From assembly GCA_043777595.1 (NCBI GenBank), contig JAYWHT010000067.1, positions 1 through 39,941 of the forward strand: a stretch of DNA of 39,941 nucleotides, in the 5' to 3' direction. Made by a program: the position numbers and the translations under genes. This stretch comes from JAYVJH01 sp043777595 (GTDB lineage Bacteria; Bacteroidota; Bacteroidia; Cytophagales; Spirosomataceae). Below are positions 16,034-24,569 of the stretch, in pieces (the first letter of the stretch is position 1; every line of letters begins with the position of its first letter). Under the pieces are notes generated by a model. It was not told where the DNA came from, ran no database searches, and saw only the letters and a list, made by a program, of their open reading frames with translations.

Positions 16034-18466
16034 TTATTCCTTAAAAAACACTCGCTTTACTCGCTCGCTCACACCCGTCAAGATTTCGTAAGGAATCGTA
16101 CCGATGTTGTGGGCGAGCGTTGTTATAGGCAGGTCTTCGCCAAACACAACCACATCGCTACCCTCTCTCACATCAGCAACTGCCGAGACATCAATCATCG
16201 TCATGTCCATACATATTTTGCCAACAGTTGGGCAAAGCACACCATTGACCAATAATAGCCCAATGCCGTTTCCAAATCTGCGGTCGTAACCATCGGCATA
16301 GCCAATGGCTATGGTAGCAATGGTCGTATCGTGGTCAATCGTCCCTGTGCGACCATAGCCTACGGTTTCGCCTGTTTTGAGGTACTTGATTTGTGAAATA
16401 ACCGTTTTGAGTGTACCCACTTGCCGTAGTTTGTCTTGTGCCTGTTTATTGACTTCGACACCATACAAACCAATACCCAACCGCACCATGTCTAAGGCAT
16501 AAGCTGGGAATCGTACAATTCCGGCCGAGTTTAAAATATGCCTGATAGGCTTGTAACCAACGGCAGTCTCTATCTGGTTGGCCCAGTCTGTAAATCGTTC
16601 GTATTGTAGTTTTGAGAAATCATTATGCTGCACCTCATCTGCCCCAACCAAATGACTAAAAATAGAGGCTACTTTCAGATCTGGATTTGATTGTAATTTT
16701 GAAATCAATATCGGCAAGTCAGATTCTACAAAACCCAATCGGTGCATTCCTGTATCAAGTTTTAGGTGTGTTTTCCCACCATAAGGTAGCCATTGGTCTA
16801 AAACGTAATGGCTGTATATTTCTGGTTCAAGCTGATAATCAATAAGTTTACTGAAATTCTCTGCCGATGGGTTCATTACCATTATTGGTAACGTAATGCC
16901 ATTTTGTCGTAGAGCAATACCCTCGTCAATGTAAGCAACAGCCAGATAGTCAATACGATGAAACTGTAATAATTGAGCAATTTCGACACTACCGCCACCA
17001 TAAGCATAAGCCTTGACCATGGCCATTATTTTGGTTTTTGAACCCGCACAACTACGGTAATAGTTAAGGTTGTGAGCCAAGGCATCGAGATTTATTTCGA
17101 GTACTGTTCGGTGGGTTTTTTGTTGTAGCAGACCAACTATTTTTTCAAACTCAAAAACCCTTGCCCCTTTGATAAGTACTAAATTATCTTTGAAGTTTTG
17201 GGACTGAAAATTATTTAAAAAATCGGTAGTAGTTTTATAAAAAATCGTATTTGAGCCAAACAATAGGGCATTTCGAGCGAAGGCTTCGCCGATAGCTATA
17301 AGTTGGGTATTGTGGGGTTCAATCAAGTCGGCAATTTGTCGATACAGTTCGCTTTCTTTTTGGCCTGTTTGCAACAAATCCGACAATATCACCATCTTAT
17401 GGTCTCGTTGTTGTTGTTGGTTCAAAAAATTAAGAGCAATCGTTAGCCCTGCCAAATCATTGTTATAGCTGTCATCAATCAGCACACAATTATTGATTCC
17501 CTCTTTGAGTTCCAGTCGCATCGAAATCGGTTTGAGCCGATTGATTCTTTGCTGGATTTCGACAGGCTCAATACCCAATTCTGACATCAATACCACACAA
17601 TGGGTCAAGTTTTCGATTGAGGCCAAATCAGTAAAATGCGTTTGAAACGGCACATCGTAGCGATTAGACGTTGGACGTTGGATACTTAACTCTCGACCCA
17701 CGACTGATGACCCATGACTATTCACTAACTTCCAGCCAATCAGCTCACAAGCAGGATTAACGGTTTTGAGAACAATTTGCACTTCTTGGTCAATGTCTTG
17801 ATAATCAGCACAGTAAATGAGTTTTTGGCAATGGGTAAAGAGTTTGAGTTTTTCTGTAATTTTTTGTTTGCGACTTCTAAAACCCTCGTCGTGTGCCGAG
17901 CCTATGTTAGTAAAAATACCTATTGTAGGCTGAATCATTCGTTCCAAAACCTCAATTTCATACGGCTGCGACATACCTGCTTCAAAAATACCGAGCGTGT
18001 GGCTATCGTTGAGTTGCCAGACCGATAGCGGCACTCCAATCTGTGAATTATAACTTTTGGGACTTCGAGCAATGACATAGTCGTTGGCCAGAAGCTGCCC
18101 AAGCCACTCTTTGACAATCGTTTTGCCATTGCTTCCTGTTATACCAACAACGGGAATATTAAATTTTTGTCGGTGTCGTTGAGCCAACAACTGCAACGCC
18201 TCAATGGCACTATCCACAACCCAGATTTGGGCATCTATGAGTTCGTCAAGTTGTTTTTGAAAAGTATCAGTAATTGATTTTTGCTCAACCACAAACTGCC
18301 TCACACCTTGGTCATAGAGGCTCTTCACGAACTTATGGCCATCGTGCCGCTCGCCACGAATGGCAAAAAAAAGCGTCTGTTTTGCAAAAACCAACTGCCG
18401 ACTATCTGTAAGCAGGTAGTCGGCAGTTGTTGTTAAAAATGAATTTGAAGCAATTATTTTATCCAT
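16034..18466 (-). CDS. murF: Bifunctional UDP-MurNAc-tripeptide:D-Ala-D-Ala ligase / alanine racemase (MurF-Alr fusion)
   Basis: Residues 1-450 are MurF: ATP-binding GITGSNGKT at 108-116, then IGIFTNIGSAH and a C-terminal LIDDSYNND block. Residues about 455-810 are a PLP-dependent alanine racemase with Schiff-base K485 in MAMVKAYAYGGG, catalytic-loop VGYGRTG and IGYADGYDRRFG. One chain can therefore make D-Ala and ligate D-Ala-D-Ala to UDP-MurNAc-tripeptide for peptidoglycan. This fusion is typical of Bacteroidota. Its start overlaps the end of the MazF-like toxin gene by 8 bases. Residues about 247-268 are encoded by repetitive sequence and look like a later insertion. Confidence 0.95.
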   Translation of the reverse strand: MDKIIASNSFLTTTADYLLTDSRQLVFAKQTLFFAIRGERHDGHKFVKSLYDQGVRQFVVEQKSITDTFQKQLDELIDAQIWVVDSAIEALQLLAQRHRQKFNIPVVGITGSNGKTIVKEWLGQLLANDYVIARSPKSYNSQIGVPLSVWQLNDSHTLGIFEAGMSQPYEIEVLERMIQPTIGIFTNIGSAHDEGFRSRKQKITEKLKLFTHCQKLIYCADYQDIDQEVQIVLKTVNPACELIGWKLVNSHGSSVVGRELSIQRPTSNRYDVPFQTHFTDLASIENLTHCVVLMSELGIEPVEIQQRINRLKPISMRLELKEGINNCVLIDDSYNNDLAGLTIALNFLNQQQQRDHKMVILSDLLQTGQKESELYRQIADLIEPHNTQLIAIGEAFARNALLFGSNTIFYKTTTDFLNNFQSQNFKDNLVLIKGARVFEFEKIVGLLQQKTHRTVLEINLDALAHNLNYYRSCAGSKTKIMAMVKAYAYGGGSVEIAQLLQFHRIDYLAVAYIDEGIALRQNGITLPIMVMNPSAENFSKLIDYQLEPEIYSHYVLDQWLPYGGKTHLKLDTGMHRLGFVESDLPILISKLQSNPDLKVASIFSHLVGADEVQHNDFSKLQYERFTDWANQIETAVGYKPIRHILNSAGIVRFPAYALDMVRLGIGLYGVEVNKQAQDKLRQVGTLKTVISQIKYLKTGETVGYGRTGTIDHDTTIATIAIGYADGYDRRFGNGIGLLLVNGVLCPTVGKICMDMTMIDVSAVADVREGSDVVVFGEDLPITTLAHNIGTIPYEILTGVSERVKRVFFKE
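17662..17728 (-). repeat. Low-complexity repeat segment inside the MurF part
   Basis: The minus strand here reads GTCATGGGTCATCAGTCGTGGGTC and then CCAACGTCCAACGTC-type sequence, unlike the coding DNA around it but like short intergenic repeats (compare AGTCGTGAGT at 3980-4010). It keeps the frame and encodes roughly 22 residues (SHGSSVVGRELSIQRPTSN). Confidence 0.5.
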
Positions 18467-18806
18467 ATTTATTACTCACAAGTGCATTTATCTTATCAAT
18501 AATTTTATCAAAAAAATCAGATTGCACTATACTGAACTTTCTGATAATTTGACTTTGCGCTATTGTAAATAATTTATGAACTTTAACGACAGAACTTTCG
18601 GGCATAATACCCATTTCTAAGTCTTGTGTTTCTAACGATATGGCATAGCTATCCAGTTGCCGATTACTCGTAATTACACAAACGACCACATCATCAAAAT
18701 TTCGGTTGTAATCATCGTTAGAAATAATCAGTACAGGCCGCCGTTTACTACTACTCAAATCTAAATAAGGAAACGGAACTAATACAATCTCTCGCTGTTT
18801 ATACAT
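18459..18806 (-). CDS. MazF/PemK-family mRNA interferase toxin
   Basis: The 115-residue protein has the PemK/MazF barrel pattern: REIVLVPFPYLD, then KRRPVLIISND and a later MGIMPESSVVKVHKLFT block. I choose the ATG at 18806, four codons inside the longest frame, because it gives a short 8-base overlap with the antitoxin gene. MazF toxins cleave mRNA at short sequence motifs; the site cut here is unknown. The gene is packed between its antitoxin and murF-alr, overlapping both by 8 bases. Expression of the toxin and of an essential wall enzyme may thus be translationally coupled. Confidence 0.87.
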   Translation of the reverse strand: MYKQREIVLVPFPYLDLSSSKRRPVLIISNDDYNRNFDDVVVCVITSNRQLDSYAISLETQDLEMGIMPESSVVKVHKLFTIAQSQIIRKFSIVQSDFFDKIIDKINALVSNKYG

Positions 18807-19023
18807 TGTCCCAAACACTCGGTTTATTGTCCCATGATTGATTGATAGTATGCTTGGCTAAATCGTCAGTAAAATCGCCCATATAAAGACCATATTTGTC
18901 TTGATAGAGCATTTCTATCAATTTATTCATAGTTTTCAGAAGGTCAGAATCTTTCAAAAGTGCTAATTCTTCTTTCAAATGATTGTAGTCTGATAGAGGG
19001 ACTTCGATAGTTTGCATTGCCAT
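18799..19023 (-). CDS. Antitoxin of the MazF-like pair
   Basis: This 74-residue protein starts with a short strand (MQTIEVPLSDYNHLKEEL) typical of small antitoxin N-termini, followed by helical and acidic segments (GDFTDDLAKHT). It does not show a clear MazE DNA-binding motif, so the family is uncertain. It lies 15 bases after the DUF2723 stop with no visible promoter between. The pair thus appears to be read from the DUF2723 promoter. Confidence 0.78.
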   Translation of the reverse strand: MAMQTIEVPLSDYNHLKEELALLKDSDLLKTMNKLIEMLYQDKYGLYMGDFTDDLAKHTINQSWDNKPSVWDNV

Positions 19024-19038
19024 ATTGATTATTGTTTT

Positions 19039-21987
19039 TTACTCAGCCACACCCATATATTGCTGCAATAAGGTTTCATATTTAGTAGCAAGAGCTACTT
19101 GTTTGGCTTCTCGGCAGTTGCTGGCCAATGTTTGCAAAATATAAAGTTGAACCTGCGTATCTTGGTTTGAGCCACCGTTTTGTACACTATATTTCAAAAC
19201 ACTTTCGGCACGCTTGGCCATGATGTCGGCTACTTCGATTGCTTTTTTTGCCTCGCCCAACGTAAACAAACTTCCTACATAATTGGCCGTAATTTGGTCG
19301 TAAGGAATACTCTTGTCGGGCATCACTGTCAAAATTTTGTTCATTGCCGCTCTGGCTTTGTCGGTTTTACCTTCCCGAATGAGCTGGTCCACCAAGCGCA
19401 TAAACGCAATACGTGCCGAAAACACGGGCGAGCCTTTGAACGTACCATCGTAGTAAGTATTGGGGTTGTCGAGTTCTCGCCATAGGGTTTTGTTCATTAG
19501 GTTGTCGTACATAATGTCAGAGTTGGCGTAGCCGTCTGTTGCACCTGGCACACGTACTGGCAGGAGGCGATAAGTATAACCTTCTAACTGCATATATTCT
19601 TTGAGGTTCAGATAGTTGTCGTTGGCCAATGTCCCCGAAAAATATATAGGGCGTTTCCAGTCGTTAGTGGCAATGATGTCAAGCATAATTAAATCTGACT
19701 TAAAAATACTTTTATTGCCCATACTCCACTGAATCGTATCTTGAACAAAGGCGTTCAGTTCTGGCTTGACGATATTGAGCTTACGAACGGCGGCGGTATT
19801 GACAGGCAACTGCATCGTACCAGACGGCAAAATAGCCACTCGATCTTCGTTATAATTGACATGAATTGCATCGTCGTCTTGTTTCAACAGTGCCAAATAT
19901 TCTTTAAGATTTATACCATTTTTGACAGACGGCATTTCGTAATATTGGATATAGTCGTTTTTGCCGGCGGCATAGTTTTTTTGTTCTAACGAAATCGGTA
20001 ATGGCTCAGACAGATATGTTTTACGTTTCATTTGGCCAATGTACCAGTCAGTGCCAAGTAAACTTAGATTACAAACTCGCACGTCAGTTCTGAACCCTTC
20101 GACTTCTTGTACATACCACAGCGAGAAAGTGTCGTTGTCGCCACCTGTAAACAAAATGGCGTTGGGGGCGCATGAACTGAGCAGGTTTTTGGCAAAGTCC
20201 ACCGAGTGGTAGCGATTGTTGCGGTTGTGGTTGTCGTAGCCTTTGGCTACCATAATGGTAGGTGCAGCCAAGCCAATTACCGAAGCCAAGACCGCTCTCG
20301 AAGTATTATTGGTTAGTATTTTGGCCAAAGAATCATAAATAAACAACACACCAGCACCAATCCAAAATGCAAAAATATAAAACGAGCCAACATAAATATA
20401 GTCACGCTCTCGAGGCTCTACGGGAGGCGAATTGAGGTATGTTACCAATGCTACGCCCATCATCAAAAACAACAAGCCCGTTACTAACAAATCTTTGGGA
20501 CGGCGAAAAGCAAGGCCAATAATACCCAACAATCCTAATATAAACGGAATCATATAATAGTTGTCTCGGCCTTTGTTGTTGGCGAGTGTATCGGGTAGGT
20601 TTTCGTTGGTGTCCCAAGGCCGCAGCGAACCCGCACCTTCTTCGTCAGATTCACGACCTACAAAATTCCACAAAAAATACCGCCAATACATGTGACCAAG
20701 CTGATGCGAGAAAAAGAACGAAATATTATCGCCCAAGTTTGGTTTTTGCCCCTCAGCTAAGTCCATTTTTTTGCGATACAATTCTGGGTGATTACCTTGA
20801 TTGCTGTACATTCTCGGAAAAAGCGTTTCAGAACCTTTATCGTAGGTATATTCTACTTTGTAGTCGGCTATTACATATTTACCGTTTTCTTTTTTGTAGA
20901 TTGGCTCACCCCGTTCCGAACCAGTTGGTTGCGCCGTAAAAACAGGCCCAAAAAGCAGTGGGCGACTTCCATATTGCTCACGTTTGAGATACGTTATATA
21001 ATTAATTATGTCGCTCGGATTGTTTTCGTTGATGGGCGGATTGGCATTTGAGCGTACCAACACCAATATATAAGTCGAGTAGCCAATAAACACAAAAGCC
21101 AACGAAAGTAAGGCTGTGTTAAGTGTCTCTTTTTGTTTTTTGGACGAATATCTAATACCCCAAACCAATGCAGATATAAACAATGTCAAGAAAACAATAA
21201 TACCTGTCGAATAAGGCAAACCAAAGGTATTGGTAAAAAATATTTCAAATTTGCCCGCCATGGACGGAAACCAAACAATGACACCTGAGTTTATGAGCAT
21301 CAACACTAACAAGCCTGCACCAAAAGCCAAGATGCCTCCCCAAATTGAGGGGTTGTATTTTTTGAAATAATAAATCAAAGCCAATGCTGGAATTGTTACT
21401 AAATTGAGCAAGTGAACACCTACCGACAAGCCAATGAGATAAAACAGGAATATTAACCAGCGATTGGCCGCAGCGGGGTCTTCGATACGCTCCCACTTGA
21501 AAGCCGCCCAAATAACGATAGCCGTAAAAAACGACGACATACCATAAACCTCTGCCTCGACTGCCGAAAACCAAAACGAATCTGACCAAGTATAGGCCAA
21601 TGAACCAACTAACGCCGCTCCCATTACAGCCAGCGTTTCGCCTGTGCTAAGTTCATCGTCGGCTTTGCTAAAAAACTTACGACCCAACAATGTCAATGTC
21701 CAAAACATAAACAAGATAGTAAAAGCACTGGTAGCAACCGACACAATGTTAATCCAATAGGCAACTTGCGTAACATCGCCCATAGCCAACATCGAAAACA
21801 GACGGCCAATGAGCAAAAAGAGTGGTGCGCCAGGCGGGTGAGGCACTTGCAGCTTATACGAGCAAGCTATAAACTCACCACAGTCCCAAAAACTGGCGGT
21901 ACGCTCAACCGTGAGCAGGTAGGTAGCGAGGGCAACTCCAAACACAGCCCAGCCCATGAGGTTATTGATTCGGTTAAATTTTGACAT
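19039..21987 (-). CDS. DUF2723 family multi-span membrane protein (possible glycosyltransferase-like)
   Basis: The 982-residue protein has the DUF2723 block near its N-terminus (LLTVERTASFWDCGEF, then VPHPPGAPL), about ten to twelve membrane spans over the first 580 residues, and a soluble C-terminal region of about 400 residues. DUF2723 resembles the GT-C/protein O-mannosyltransferase fold, with the acidic residue in the first loop as expected. I choose the ATG at 21987: the longer frame to 22029 starts within 14 hydrophilic residues encoded over a promoter-like box at 22017-22024. It leads a four-gene run with the toxin-antitoxin pair and murF-alr. The donor and acceptor are unknown. Confidence 0.9.
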   Translation of the reverse strand: MSKFNRINNLMGWAVFGVALATYLLTVERTASFWDCGEFIACSYKLQVPHPPGAPLFLLIGRLFSMLAMGDVTQVAYWINIVSVATSAFTILFMFWTLTLLGRKFFSKADDELSTGETLAVMGAALVGSLAYTWSDSFWFSAVEAEVYGMSSFFTAIVIWAAFKWERIEDPAAANRWLIFLFYLIGLSVGVHLLNLVTIPALALIYYFKKYNPSIWGGILAFGAGLLVLMLINSGVIVWFPSMAGKFEIFFTNTFGLPYSTGIIVFLTLFISALVWGIRYSSKKQKETLNTALLSLAFVFIGYSTYILVLVRSNANPPINENNPSDIINYITYLKREQYGSRPLLFGPVFTAQPTGSERGEPIYKKENGKYVIADYKVEYTYDKGSETLFPRMYSNQGNHPELYRKKMDLAEGQKPNLGDNISFFFSHQLGHMYWRYFLWNFVGRESDEEGAGSLRPWDTNENLPDTLANNKGRDNYYMIPFILGLLGIIGLAFRRPKDLLVTGLLFLMMGVALVTYLNSPPVEPRERDYIYVGSFYIFAFWIGAGVLFIYDSLAKILTNNTSRAVLASVIGLAAPTIMVAKGYDNHNRNNRYHSVDFAKNLLSSCAPNAILFTGGDNDTFSLWYVQEVEGFRTDVRVCNLSLLGTDWYIGQMKRKTYLSEPLPISLEQKNYAAGKNDYIQYYEMPSVKNGINLKEYLALLKQDDDAIHVNYNEDRVAILPSGTMQLPVNTAAVRKLNIVKPELNAFVQDTIQWSMGNKSIFKSDLIMLDIIATNDWKRPIYFSGTLANDNYLNLKEYMQLEGYTYRLLPVRVPGATDGYANSDIMYDNLMNKTLWRELDNPNTYYDGTFKGSPVFSARIAFMRLVDQLIREGKTDKARAAMNKILTVMPDKSIPYDQITANYVGSLFTLGEAKKAIEVADIMAKRAESVLKYSVQNGGSNQDTQVQLYILQTLASNCREAKQVALATKYETLLQQYMGVAE

Positions 21988-22016
21988 TGAAATAGTATTG
22001 TGGTAGAATGAATGGT

Positions 22017-22024
22017 CAAAATTA
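22017..22024 (-). promoter_or_regulatory. Candidate -7 box for the DUF2723 operon
   Basis: On the minus strand this reads TAATTTTG, matching TAnnTTTG, 29 bases before the chosen ATG at 21987. A TTTG lies at 22037-22040 but only 12 bases away, closer than usual. Confidence 0.45.
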
Positions 22025-22272
22025 CACAACTGTTTTCAAACGACCCACTTAAAAGATGTTAAATGTTGGTTTTGAGGTTCTCTTATTTAACAAAAAAACC
22101 CAAAAATAATGAGTATTTAGGCAACCGTCACGTGGTTTTGACCCTCACTTGATATTAGCGACCAAATTTTTGTTATTCATTTTGTAATAAGTAAACATTT
22201 TGAGTCAAGCTCTACATATCATTTATAACGGCCAATAGTTTTGTTCAAAATTGAGCAATCAAAACAATCACC

Positions 22273-22791
22273 CTAACTCCCAAACAACGCCCGAAGTTCG
22301 GTAGCCTCGGCTGGTTTCATACGGCCTGCCAATACCAACCGAAGCTGACGGCGGCGCAAAGCAGAGTCAAAAAGTTGTTTTTCACTATCGGTTTCTGGTA
22401 TAATTGGCGCCACCTCTATCGGGCGGCCACTTTGATCTACAGCCACAAAAGTATAAAAAGCCTCGTTGGTTTTAATGGCCGCCTCACCTGCCGAGATATT
22501 TTGCGCCGACACCACAATATGCACCTCCATCGACGAGTTAAAAGCCCTCGTTACCTGCGCCTCAAAAGTTACAATATTACCGAGTTTAATGGGCTGTGCA
22601 AAAGACACATTATCGACCGAAGCCGTTACCACAACCCGATTGGCGTGTTTTTGGGCGGCAATCGCCCCACAAATATCCATCAAATGCAACAACCGCCCGC
22701 CCATTAAGTTATTGAGTGTGTTTGTATCGTTGGGCAATACCATTTCGGTCATAGTTGTAAACGACTCTTTGACGTATTTAGATTTGGGCAT
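22273..22791 (-). CDS. Acyl-CoA thioesterase, hotdog fold (YciA/BACH type)
   Basis: The 172-residue protein has one hotdog domain with the family start TMTEMVLPNDTNTLNNLMGGRLLHLMD, where the N and D positions of the acyl-CoA thioesterase active site are present. VTASVDNVSFAQPI and TNEAFYTFVAVD follow. The enzyme would hydrolyse acyl-CoA to free acid and CoA in the cytosol; chain-length preference cannot be read. It lies 39 bases after the CDF transporter stop and may be cotranscribed with it. Confidence 0.9.
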   Translation of the reverse strand: MPKSKYVKESFTTMTEMVLPNDTNTLNNLMGGRLLHLMDICGAIAAQKHANRVVVTASVDNVSFAQPIKLGNIVTFEAQVTRAFNSSMEVHIVVSAQNISAGEAAIKTNEAFYTFVAVDQSGRPIEVAPIIPETDSEKQLFDSALRRRQLRLVLAGRMKPAEATELRALFGS

Positions 22792-22797
22792 AAATAC

Positions 22798-22821
22798 TGA
22801 ATGATTGAATGATTGAGTGAT
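22798..22821. repeat. Three 8-bp tandem repeats
   Basis: TGAATGAT occurs twice and TGAGTGAT once in succession, in the short gap between the thioesterase and CDF genes. Copy number could vary and alter spacing upstream of the thioesterase start. Confidence 0.7.
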
Positions 22822-22830
22822 ATTTTATTA

Positions 22831-23820
22831 CTACAATTCCACAAAATGCTTTTGGTTAGTTGTTAGTTTGGTTACGTCCCAGTCAATATCATTTTTGAAA
22901 GGCTCTGAGCGTTTGGTACAATTTAATTTGCAATAATGACAACATTCGGGCAGGCATGGGTCGGCATGAATAAAGACTTCGAGGCGGCCTGTTGTATTTT
23001 TTTCTACAATTTCTTCAAAATCATGTACGCTGTCGTGGACTTGTCGTAAGTCCCAATAATAAGGCAGTGTCAGGTGGCAGTCGATGTGCAAGTCTGAGCC
23101 ATATTTCTGGATTCTGAGATTATGAACGTCTATCCATTCGTGTTTTTTATGGTCTTTGACGATGCTAATTACTTCGTTGAGTAGCTCGCTGTCGGTTTCG
23201 TCCATGAGTGCCGCCACCGACCTTCTGATGATTTTGAAACCATTATAAAAAATCAAAACCGACACCAGTAGCGACACCGCAGCATCGAGCCAAATAATGT
23301 TGGTTAAATAGACAAACAACAAGCCAATTAAGATAATAACACTACCCACACTGTCAACGACTAAATGTTTGCCATCTGCAATAAGTGCCTCAGAGCGAGT
23401 ATTTTGTCCTACTTTTTGGAGGTAAGTACCTAAGCCAAAGTTTATCATAATCGTGATAGCGACCAGCCCTGCACCCCAGTCTAAATGCGAGATTGGTTGC
23501 GGTTCGAGTAGCCTATCAATGGCCCCAATAACAATCAAAACACCTGCCATGATAATCAATGCGCCCTCAAAGCCCGACGAAAAATATTCGATTTTACCGT
23601 GGCCATAGGGATGGTTGGGGTCTCGGGGCAATGACGACAGATAAATGCTATAAAAAGCAAAACTACTCGCCACTACATTGATGATAGACTCGAGCGCATC
23701 GCTCAAAATGGCGTTGGAGTTTGTCAAATAATAAGCCCCAAATTTGATGAGCATCAACAAAAAACTAACGCCAAACGATAGTCGAATCCACTTAAATTTA
23801 TTATTTTGATTTTCTTGCAC
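22831..23820 (-). CDS. Cation diffusion facilitator (CDF) family metal transporter
   Basis: Six membrane segments precede a cytosolic C-terminal domain. Metal-binding positions are visible in helix 2 (SDALESIINV) and helix 5 (ADGKHLVVDSVG), giving Asp/His sites of the Zn/Fe/Mn type. The family exports divalent metal in exchange for protons. The C-terminus ends in a Cys/His-rich tail (HADPCLPECCHYCKLNC) that could bind metal. No ATG starts the frame. TTG at 23845-23847 is possible but falls in the predicted -7 box, so I prefer GTG at 23818-23820. Confidence 0.9.
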   Translation of the reverse strand: MQENQNNKFKWIRLSFGVSFLLMLIKFGAYYLTNSNAILSDALESIINVVASSFAFYSIYLSSLPRDPNHPYGHGKIEYFSSGFEGALIIMAGVLIVIGAIDRLLEPQPISHLDWGAGLVAITIMINFGLGTYLQKVGQNTRSEALIADGKHLVVDSVGSVIILIGLLFVYLTNIIWLDAAVSLLVSVLIFYNGFKIIRRSVAALMDETDSELLNEVISIVKDHKKHEWIDVHNLRIQKYGSDLHIDCHLTLPYYWDLRQVHDSVHDFEEIVEKNTTGRLEVFIHADPCLPECCHYCKLNCTKRSEPFKNDIDWDVTKLTTNQKHFVEL

Positions 23821-23844
23821 TGCTTTTTTAATATTAAGCCGACC

Positions 23845-23876
23845 CAAAAATACGCTAAAAAATCAAGATTGTACAA
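23845..23876 (-). promoter_or_regulatory. Candidate promoter of the CDF transporter gene
   Basis: Minus-strand TATTTTTG (23845-23852) and TTGT (23873-23876) are 20 bases apart. The -7 box covers a TTG that would otherwise be the first start codon, which argues for the downstream GTG. Confidence 0.5.
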
Positions 23877-23911
23877 TCGAAGCGGGCGAGTAATTGTAGA
23901 AACACCGAATG

Positions 23912-24238
23912 TCAGTCTAACAGATTTTCTTTTAAAAGTCGTTCTAATTCTTTGTCAGAAATATTGGCCCGTTCTGATTTATCATAAATCGAAAGTAAAG
24001 TTACAGTTTCTTGAAGTACTGCAACGCAAGTAATGACTCTTCCACCTCCGCTTTTTCCAACGCCCTTGCTCTTGATGGCTACTCTTATTTTGTAACAATT
24101 TTGTCCGATTGGTGTGCCAATGACTGGATTTTGGGAGAGCGAGCTGATTAGGTCGGCTACTTCTTCTGCCAACGAGCGATATTTTTTGATAAGATGCTTT
24201 GCTTCTCTCTCAAAATTAGCAGAGGTTTTTACTTTCAT
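23912..24238 (-). CDS. RelE/ParE-superfamily toxin
   Basis: This 108-residue protein has the RelE-like pattern: FEREAKHLIKKYRSL at the N-terminus, then GTPIGQNCYKIRVAIKSKG and GGGRVITCVAVL, ending LLSIYDKSERANI. That is the layout of the variant in which basic residues follow the third strand. It probably cleaves mRNA on the ribosome or blocks gyrase, and the subfamily cannot be fixed by eye. It overlaps the upstream antitoxin gene by ATGA, unlike the broken RelE locus at 5235-5707. Confidence 0.82.
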   Translation of the reverse strand: MKVKTSANFEREAKHLIKKYRSLAEEVADLISSLSQNPVIGTPIGQNCYKIRVAIKSKGVGKSGGGRVITCVAVLQETVTLLSIYDKSERANISDKELERLLKENLLD

Positions 24239-24465
24239 AACAATCCTTCTTGTTTTAATTCTGCCAAAAATTCAGAAGCAGGTCTCGTTTTGAGCGTACC
24301 GTTTTGCAAAGCCCTGAAATCTTCGCCGAGTTGTTGTAAGATTTGTGCCTTGGTGGTTGTCTCATCGTCTTCTTGCTCACTAAATTTGGCTTTGAGCCGC
24401 TTGGCCAAACTTATAAATAGTTGGTGGTCAGTGGCATTACGAGGTTCTATGAGAATAGTCGTCAT
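24235..24465 (-). CDS. Antitoxin of the RelE-like pair
   Basis: The 76-residue protein begins with a strand (MTTILIEPRNATDHQLFISLAKRL) and ends in an acidic/hydrophobic tail (ASEFLAELKQEGLL), the usual antitoxin build with a C-terminal toxin-wrapping segment. A strong promoter lies 27 bases upstream. It is the first gene of the pair, as in most type II systems. Confidence 0.8.
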   Translation of the reverse strand: MTTILIEPRNATDHQLFISLAKRLKAKFSEQEDDETTTKAQILQQLGEDFRALQNGTLKTRPASEFLAELKQEGLL

Positions 24466-24491
24466 CGGTTTGTTTGGTTTTTATTTGCCCT

Positions 24492-24523
24492 CAAATATAA
24501 TTCATTGTCTGTCATTCTACAAA
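24492..24523 (-). promoter_or_regulatory. Promoter of the RelE-like toxin-antitoxin pair
   Basis: Minus-strand TTTG (24520-24523) and TATATTTG (24492-24499) are 20 bases apart, a full match to the Bacteroidota consensus. Confidence 0.75.
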
Positions 24524-24539
24524 CACCTAAAATTGTTAG

Positions 24540-24547
24540 TACATTTG
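24540..24547 (+). promoter_or_regulatory. Candidate -7 box for the small membrane protein gene
   Basis: TACATTTG matches TAnnTTTG, 22 bases before the ATG at 24570. It is divergent from the toxin-antitoxin promoter, with about 17 bases between the two elements. Confidence 0.5.
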
Positions 24548-24569
24548 TGAATACACTTTCAAATCTAAA

